Translations under genes and position numbers: made by a program
Assembly: GCA_946544695.1 (NCBI GenBank)
Contig: CAMNMO010000206.1
Coordinates: 1 to 5,578 of the forward strand
Length of the DNA: 5,578 bases
Reading direction: 5' to 3'
From: an uncultured Ruminococcus sp.
GTDB taxonomy: Bacteria; Bacillota; Clostridia; Oscillospirales; Ruminococcaceae
The notes under the pieces: generated by a model
Seen by the model: only the letters and a program-made list of their open reading frames with translations
Databases searched by the model: none
What the model was told of the DNA's origin: nothing
Shown: positions 1 through 3,568 of the stretch, piece by piece
Layout: each line of letters begins with the position of its first letter
Position numbering within the stretch: position 1 is the first letter of the stretch

Positions 1-767
1 TTGCCTGCTGCGAAAGCATCGTTGTTCTCAACAGCGAATACCTGATCATAAACGCCTGTATCCAGAACATCGGGAACAAAGCCTGCGCCAATGCCCTGGA
101 TCTTATGTGCGCCCGACTTGCCCTGTGACAGCACAGGTGAAGATGCGGGTTCTACCGCTACCACCTTAACATCGGGGTTCTTGGACTTCAGATACTGACC
201 AACACCTGTGATGGTGCCGCCCGTGCCTATACCTGCAACGAAGATATCTACCTTGCCATCAGTATCGTCCCATATCTCAGGACCTGTGGTAGCCAGATGA
301 ACTGCGGGGTTTGCAGGGTTAACGAACTGACCGAGGATAACGGAATTCTCGATCTCATTATTCAGTTCTTCAGCCTTCTTGATAGCGCCTGTCATGCCCT
401 TTGCGCCCTCAGTCAGTACTATCTCGGCGCCGTAAGCCTTCAGCAGATTTCTTCTCTCAACACTCATGGTCTCGGGCATGGTGAGTATTACCTTATATCC
501 CTTAGAAACGCCCACAGCTGCCAGACCTATGCCTGTGTTGCCCGATGTGGGTTCGATTATTGTCGAACCCTCCTTCAGCACGCCGTTCTTCTCAGCGTCT
601 TCTATCAGGTTGAGCGCTACTCTGTCCTTTACGCTGCCTGCGGGGTTGAAGTATTCAAGCTTAGCCAGGATAGTTCCGCCTGCGTTTACAGCCTTTGAAA
701 ATCTGGCAGCCTCAACGATGGGGGTATTGCCAATGAGTTCTCCGATGTTCTTATAGATCTTTGCCAT
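1..767 (-). CDS. cysK: Cysteine synthase (O-acetylserine sulfhydrylase), C-terminus cut by window edge
   Basis: PLP-dependent enzyme that makes L-cysteine and acetate from O-acetyl-L-serine and sulfide, the last step of cysteine synthesis in the cytoplasm. The visible 255 residues begin MAKIYKNIGELIGNTP. They carry the cofactor-lysine motif NPAGSVKDR (Schiff-base Lys47), the substrate-binding loop TSGNTG (74-79) and the phosphate-binding GTGGT loop (181-185), all intact. Family members are about 305-310 residues, so roughly 50 C-terminal residues lie beyond base 1. The ATG at 767-765 is chosen because AAGGAAG sits 9 bases upstream and because the protein begins where CysK homologues do. The gene has its own strong promoter and a possible operator, so it is probably not cotranscribed with the surface-protein genes upstream. 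CysK, CysM and cystathionine beta-synthase-like paralogues share these motifs; the overall pattern favours CysK. Confidence 0.95.
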   Translation of the reverse strand, partial: MAKIYKNIGELIGNTPIVEAARFSKAVNAGGTILAKLEYFNPAGSVKDRVALNLIEDAEKNGVLKEGSTIIEPTSGNTGIGLAAVGVSKGYKVILTMPETMSVERRNLLKAYGAEIVLTEGAKGMTGAIKKAEELNNEIENSVILGQFVNPANPAVHLATTGPEIWDDTDGKVDIFVAGIGTGGTITGVGQYLKSKNPDVKVVAVEPASSPVLSQGKSGAHKIQGIGAGFVPDVLDTGVYDQVFAVENNDAFAAG

Positions 768-776
768 GATGGATCT

Positions 777-783
777 CTTCCTT
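777..783 (-). promoter_or_regulatory. Ribosome binding site of cysK
   Basis: AAGGAAG on the minus strand, 9 bases before the ATG at 767. It fixes the start of cysK. Confidence 0.75.
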
Positions 784-836
784 TCGATTTAAAAATTATA
801 TTCGGTGCGGTAGTCCGCTTCGTTTACTGTAACTAG

Positions 837-865
837 AGTATATCACATTAATCCTAGTATGTCAA
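837..865 (-). promoter_or_regulatory. Sigma-A promoter of cysK
   Basis: On the minus strand a perfect -35 box TTGACA (865-860) is followed after exactly 17 bases by TATACT (842-837), a 5/6 match to the -10 consensus. Transcription should start near base 830 and give a leader of about 60 bases before the cysK start. The leader contains a small hairpin with GCGG and CCGC arms (807-818) too short to call a riboswitch or attenuator. This is the best promoter in the window. Confidence 0.85.
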
Positions 866-873
866 TAGGTTAA
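848..873. promoter_or_regulatory. Candidate operator overlapping the cysK -35 box
   Basis: The core CCTATTGACATACTAGG (minus strand, 869-853) has CCTA/TAGG arms around a 9-base centre that contains the whole -35 box. The symmetry extends outwards: TTAACCTA on one side, TAGGATTAA on the other, matching except for one extra base. A protein bound here would block RNA polymerase. In Firmicutes cysK is commonly controlled by Rrf2-family repressors (CymR, IscR-like) that bind imperfect palindromes of this size. Assignment to that family is inference, since no regulator gene is in the window. Confidence 0.4.
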
Positions 874-982
874 ATAGCCTTTCTACCATTTGCACAAACA
901 GTCTGCCCGACAGTTGTGTAATATACGTCATTATTACTTATGAATTCCTATGGGAATTGAGGGAATTGACATCTGAGCCTAT

Positions 983-1025
983 AACACAACACCGCAGAGC
1001 GCCTGTGCGTTCTGCGGTGTGTGTT
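983..1025. terminator. Strong hairpin downstream of the 2162-1062 lipoprotein gene
   Basis: Arms 989-1002 and 1007-1020 pair over 14 bp, including one G-U pair, around a 4-base loop. Skipping base 988 as a bulge lets 983-987 pair with 1021-1025 for five more pairs. It lies about 40 bases past the stop codon at 1062, where a terminator is expected. On the minus-strand transcript the stem is followed by a weak U stretch (GUGUUAUAGG), so it is not a textbook intrinsic terminator. It may act as a 3' stabilising stem or a weak terminator. Confidence 0.6.
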
Positions 1026-1061
1026 GGAATATTTGAATTGGGAAAGAGAATAATACTATAA

Positions 1062-2162
1062 TTATTCAGCGCCGCCAAGCGGGTCTACCACATCATAGCT
1101 TGCGCCGCCCGGGATATTCTCCTCGGGAACAGGTATAACATTATCGTTCTCGTCCAGCAGTACCATATCAGCTATATAGAAGTCAACCAGCTGGTGGTGG
1201 GTGCTTGCCCATGTCTGGAAGAAGATGTAGTTATGGTCATTGCCTTCAAAGCCGAAGGACTTTTCTGTACCTGCATTAACGCCCGGTCTGCCGACTATCT
1301 CGGTATAAGCCCACTGGTTTACCCAGCCTTCTTCATCGTTCTTGTCGGAGGACATATCGAAGCCTGTCAGGTTGCCCGACCACTTCTCAACGTTATTGGT
1401 ACCCATCTCACCGCCGAGCCAGTAAATGCCTGTGCCCCATTCCTCGCCATTATCGGAAGCGGGATTCTGAGCGATAGCTACAACATCGAACTTAACAGTG
1501 AATATCTTAGCCAGTTCGTCCTCATGGCCTGCAAACAGCTTATCGAGGTCGATGTTCCACTTTCTCAGCATATAAACGGGTTCAACAGCGTCTGCATTCT
1601 CCTCATAGATAACATTGCCGTTAGCGTCCTTCCACTGAGTGTAAACTTCTCTGAACTTGCACATTGGTATGCCCGCAACTTCCTGCACGGAAATATCCAG
1701 CACAGCTTCATTTCCGCCGTAGCCTTCCTCACCCGGGGTATGTACCTCGTCCTTATGAGGATTCTCTATCTCATTGCCGTCAGCGTCCTTATACTTGAGA
1801 TTGTTCGTACTCTCCTGGTTGAAAGGATATATGAACTGGCTGACATCGGTATCCAACGCAAATTTCAGCGATGCGTTGTCATAGTTGAGCAGTCTGTCCT
1901 TGACAGCAGTGATATCAGCAGCGCCTGATGCAGCGGGAGTATCCTCCTCAGCTGTGGTCTCCTCGGGTGCTTCTGTCTCAGCAGCCTCAGTAGTTGTGGT
2001 GGTCTCCTCCTCAGCCTTCGACTCCTCGGGTGCCTCAGTTTCGGCAGCCTTAGTGGTAGTTGTCTCTGCCTTGGAGTTATCGCTTGCGGAAGGATCACCG
2101 CATGCTGAAAGCATTGCAGCGGTCATTGTGAGCGCAAGTGTCAGCGCCAGCAGCTTTTTCAT
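1062..2162 (-). CDS. Surface lipoprotein with duplicated Thr/Glu linker and unassigned domain
   Basis: A 366-residue exported lipoprotein of unknown function. Residues 1-20 form a lipoprotein signal peptide (MKKLLALTLALTMTAAMLSA) ending in lipobox LSAC, so Cys21 should be lipidated and the protein anchored to the outer face of the membrane. Residues 22-80 are a low-complexity linker rich in Thr, Glu and Ala with an imperfect 20-21-residue tandem duplication (34-53 and 54-74). Residues about 82-348 form one or more domains with alternating hydrophobic strands and many aromatics (W177, W202, W242, W248, W261, W280, W284, W318), ending in a strand-like VDFYIADMVLLDENDNVI. This resembles beta-sandwich glycan-binding modules, but I cannot name a family. 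The start is the ATG at 2162, not the in-frame ATG at 2177: GGAGG lies between them at the right spacing, and only the later start gives a clean signal peptide. It follows two other surface-protein genes on the same strand, which suggests a glycan-capture role (inference). Confidence 0.85.
   Translation of the reverse strand: MKKLLALTLALTMTAAMLSACGDPSASDNSKAETTTTKAAETEAPEESKAEEETTTTTEAAETEAPEETTAEEDTPAASGAADITAVKDRLLNYDNASLKFALDTDVSQFIYPFNQESTNNLKYKDADGNEIENPHKDEVHTPGEEGYGGNEAVLDISVQEVAGIPMCKFREVYTQWKDANGNVIYEENADAVEPVYMLRKWNIDLDKLFAGHEDELAKIFTVKFDVVAIAQNPASDNGEEWGTGIYWLGGEMGTNNVEKWSGNLTGFDMSSDKNDEEGWVNQWAYTEIVGRPGVNAGTEKSFGFEGNDHNYIFFQTWASTHHQLVDFYIADMVLLDENDNVIPVPEENIPGGASYDVVDPLGGAE
1941..2063 (-). 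repeat. Imperfect tandem duplication in the lipoprotein linker
   Basis: Two copies of about 60 bases encode TTTTKAAETEAPEESKAEEE and a sister copy beginning TTTTTEAAETEAPEE. The copies differ at several third positions and a few codons, so the duplication is not recent. It lengthens the spacer between the lipid anchor and the folded domain. Thr-rich spacers of this kind are frequent in ruminococcal exported proteins and are possible O-glycosylation targets. Confidence 0.75.
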
Positions 2163-2170
2163 TATAATTG

Positions 2171-2175
2171 CCTCC
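2171..2175 (-). promoter_or_regulatory. Ribosome binding site that decides the lipoprotein start
   Basis: GGAGG on the minus strand ends 8 bases before the ATG at 2162. It lies inside the first codons of the longer frame starting at 2177, which therefore has no usable upstream site. This supports the 366-residue form. Confidence 0.8.
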
Positions 2176-2261
2176 ATTCAAATTGTTTGGTGCAAGTCTC
2201 ACAATATAAGCAAACTAAAATTGTCAGATTTGTACATTTTTCCGGATTTTATGGCGTAATA

Positions 2262-2291
2262 ACAGGCGCTATTGCCGCCAACAGCGCCTGT
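2262..2291. terminator. Hairpin downstream of the EESKA-repeat protein gene
   Basis: Bases 2262-2270 (ACAGGCGCT) pair perfectly with 2283-2291. After one mismatch, 2272-2274 pair with 2279-2281 around a 4-base loop. It lies 45 bases past the stop codon at 2336 on the minus strand. The minus-strand transcript continues UUAUUACG, only a weak U stretch. It probably ends or protects the 3' end of the upstream mRNA. The remaining 2178-2261 stretch is AT-rich and should hold the lipoprotein gene's promoter. TATATT at 2208-2203 could be a -10 box, but no -35 at correct spacing is seen. Confidence 0.55.
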
Positions 2292-2335
2292 AACTTTACT
2301 TATTGTAAACTATTTACTTATAGTATCCCAAGAAA

Positions 2336-3217
2336 TTACTTTCTCTTGGAAACAACTGCAACTGCACCTGCCAGTGCCAGACCTGCCAGTGCCAGACCTG
2401 TGGTAGCGCCTGTTGCGGAGTTACCTGCGGTAGCATCGCTTGCTGCGGAGGAGGTGGTGGTAGTAGTAGTGGTAGTTGTGGTCGTAGTTGTGTTGTTGGA
2501 AGCAGCCTTGGACTCAGCCTTAGACTCAGCCTTGCTCTCCTCAGCCTTGGATTCTTCTGCCTTGCTCTCCTCAGCCTTAGACTCTTCTGCCTTGCTTTCC
2601 TCAGCCTTGGACTCCTCTGCCTTGCTTTCCTCAGCCTTAGACTCTTCTGCCTTGGACTCTTCCTCAGCCTTGCTCTCCTCAGCGGGAGCTGCGCTCTTAT
2701 CAACTACTGCATCGCCTGTGATCTCAACATTGGTCAGGGTCAGTGTAGCGCCCCACCACTGCTGAACTGCTACGTTTGCATAGTAGTCATCGCCTTCATA
2801 GTCAGCGTAGCTTACGAAAGTATCAGCGGGAACATCGAAATCCAGTGTGTAAGTACCGTCTTCGCCTTCAGCCTCGATAGCAGCGTCGCCCGACTCAACA
2901 GTACCGGGATTACCGAACTTGAAGTTATCCTCGTCCTGCTGCCATCCCTTGCCTTCGCCTGCGCCGTTGAACATGATGCAGCCGCCCCAGCCTTCGCCGT
3001 CTTCTTCCTTAGTGAAAGTGAGCTTCATGTGAGTAACCGAAGAAGGCTCATAACCGGACTCTACCAGCTTGATGCCTACCCATGTTCCGTCATCAGAGAT
3101 AAATGCCTTCTCCTCGTCCCAGCCGTTCTCGGGGTTGGAAGCTGCAAATGCTGTAACACACATTGTAGCTGCGATCGCCATAGCGGACATGCCCGCAAAG
3201 ATCTTTGAAATTTTCAT
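2336..3217 (-). CDS. Secreted, probably wall-anchored protein with EESKA repeats and poly-Thr
   Basis: A 293-residue surface protein of unknown function. Residues 1-25 are a Sec signal peptide with an AFA signal peptidase I site (23-25); the preceding ATMC does not fit a lipobox. Residues about 27-172 form an acidic domain rich in Gly and Trp (W33, W46, W77, W92, W154, W155), whose last strands read VAVQQWWGATLTLTNVEI, reminiscent of small beta-sandwich carbohydrate-binding modules but with no family I can name. Residues 180-238 are EESKA-type repeats, then NN and 13 threonines (243-255). The C-terminus has NSATG (266-270), a hydrophobic Ala/Gly/Leu/Val segment (about 273-289) and SKRK. That three-part tail matches a cell-wall sorting signal, with NSATG as a non-standard sortase motif (inference); simple membrane anchoring is the alternative. 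The start at 3217 has GGAGG 9 bases upstream. The gene follows the xylanase gene on the same strand. Confidence 0.85.
   Translation of the reverse strand: MKISKIFAGMSAMAIAATMCVTAFAASNPENGWDEEKAFISDDGTWVGIKLVESGYEPSSVTHMKLTFTKEEDGEGWGGCIMFNGAGEGKGWQQDEDNFKFGNPGTVESGDAAIEAEGEDGTYTLDFDVPADTFVSYADYEGDDYYANVAVQQWWGATLTLTNVEITGDAVVDKSAAPAEESKAEEESKAEESKAEESKAEESKAEESKAEESKAEESKAEESKAEESKAESKAESKAASNNTTTTTTTTTTTTTSSAASDATAGNSATGATTGLALAGLALAGAVAVVSKRK
2453..2491 (-). repeat. Run of 13 threonine codons
   Basis: Residues 243-255 of the EESKA-repeat protein are all Thr. The codons mix ACC, ACT, ACA-free and ACG-containing triplets rather than one repeated triplet, so the run is kept at the protein level rather than being a fresh microsatellite. 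It sits between the charged repeat and the anchor segment, as expected of an extended, possibly O-glycosylated wall-spanning spacer. Confidence 0.85.
2504..2680 (-). repeat. Tandem pentapeptide (EESKA) repeat with 15/30-base periodicity
   Basis: Ten EESKA units (one preceded by an extra Glu) are followed by two shortened ESKA units. At DNA level the array is built from 30-base dimers, clearest as four units at 2531-2560, 2561-2590, 2591-2620 and 2621-2650, because the serine codon alternates between AGC and TCN types in neighbouring pentapeptides. The encoded stretch is highly charged with i/i+4-spaced Glu and Lys, so it may form a rigid single alpha-helix or an extended stalk (inference). 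Such arrays often differ in copy number between strains. Confidence 0.9.
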
Positions 3218-3226
3218 ATCAGTATA

Positions 3227-3231
3227 CCTCC
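3227..3231 (-). promoter_or_regulatory. Ribosome binding site of the EESKA-repeat protein
   Basis: GGAGG on the minus strand, 9 bases before the ATG at 3217; it confirms that start and the complete signal peptide. Confidence 0.85.
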
Positions 3232-3257
3232 AAAATTTTATTGTAATTTTCCCATAT

Positions 3258-3279
3258 TCTCACTATATATAATATGAGA
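3258..3279. repeat. Inverted repeat TCTCA-N12-TGAGA
   Basis: Five-base arms flank a 12-base A/T-only core apart from one C, in the leader or promoter region about 40 bases upstream of the repeat-protein start. It could be a regulator site or a chance symmetry in AT-rich DNA. It is listed because a stronger inverted repeat lies only two bases away. Confidence 0.35.
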
Positions 3280-3281
3280 CC

Positions 3282-3303
3282 GATTACATATATCCATGTA
3301 ATC
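3282..3303. promoter_or_regulatory. Perfect 8-bp inverted repeat, candidate operator
   Basis: GATTACAT, six bases (ATATCC), then ATGTAATC. A regulator dimer could bind this upstream of the EESKA-repeat gene. A possible promoter on the minus strand, TTGTAC (3315-3310), 17-base spacer, TATATG (3292-3287), would place the repeat across the spacer and -10 box, but both boxes match the consensus only partly. The regulator is unknown. As RNA the repeat would form only a modest AU-rich stem. Confidence 0.45.
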
Positions 3304-3568
3304 ATTTTAGTACAAGTACATAAAATTGACTAACCGTTTATTGCTGTATTAGGCTGTGTTTCTGACCATTTCTTGCGATAATCACAATTTCGACACAAAG
3401 TTGTATTGTTTTTTGCGATTTTTCGCATATATGTTCGCTGTAATAATCTTTTATATCTTAAAAACGCAAGATGAATTTCCACATTTAGGCAGATTATCAC
3501 CAGTTAAATCATTAACATATTTGTGCTTTTACACAAAACATGTCTAAACGCAATTTTTGATATTCGGG

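Larger units (their letters stand above)
3218..3568. other. AT-rich intergenic region without a gene
   Basis: This 351-base gap separates the xylanase/esterase gene from the EESKA-repeat gene. No convincing coding frame is seen: short open frames here lack ribosome binding sites and protein-like composition. It should hold the 3' end of the xylanase mRNA and the promoter of the repeat protein. No strong terminator hairpin follows the xylanase stop at 3569. A small perfect stem, TGCGA/TCGCA with a 4-base loop (3414-3427), lies midway. The part nearest the repeat protein contains two inverted repeats and a GGAGG site. Confidence 0.7.

Noticed and set aside
297..756. Two plus-strand open frames opposite cysK
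   Set aside because: The minus strand reads as an uninterrupted cysteine synthase with all key motifs, and the plus frames start without ribosome sites.
893..918. Hairpin or riboswitch upstream of cysK
   Set aside because: The stem is only 5 + 3 pairs with an uneven internal loop, and it lies upstream of the -35 box and so outside the cysK transcript.
1194..1928. Long plus-strand open frame (244 codons)
   Set aside because: It lies wholly opposite the lipoprotein gene, whose signal peptide, ribosome site and stop are coherent. The plus-strand product shows no recognisable domain and has no ribosome site.
2163..2177. Five-residue longer start (MEAII) for the lipoprotein
   Set aside because: The GGAGG site falls inside these codons and serves the downstream ATG at 2162, which gives a standard MKK signal peptide.
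2504..2680. CRISPR array, suggested by regular 30-base repeats
   Set aside because: Units are directly adjacent with no unique spacers and remain in frame inside a protein with signal peptide and anchor.
2187..2765. Plus-strand open frame with poly-Val and Leu/Asp/Ser/Ala repeats
   Set aside because: Its repeats are the antisense reading of the EESKA and poly-Thr codons of the minus-strand gene, and a 15-base repeat without stops stays open in several frames by construction.
3414..3427. TGCGA/TCGCA stem as the xylanase terminator
   Set aside because: The 5-bp stem is about 140 bases past the stop codon, and on the transcribed strand it is followed by A residues instead of U residues.
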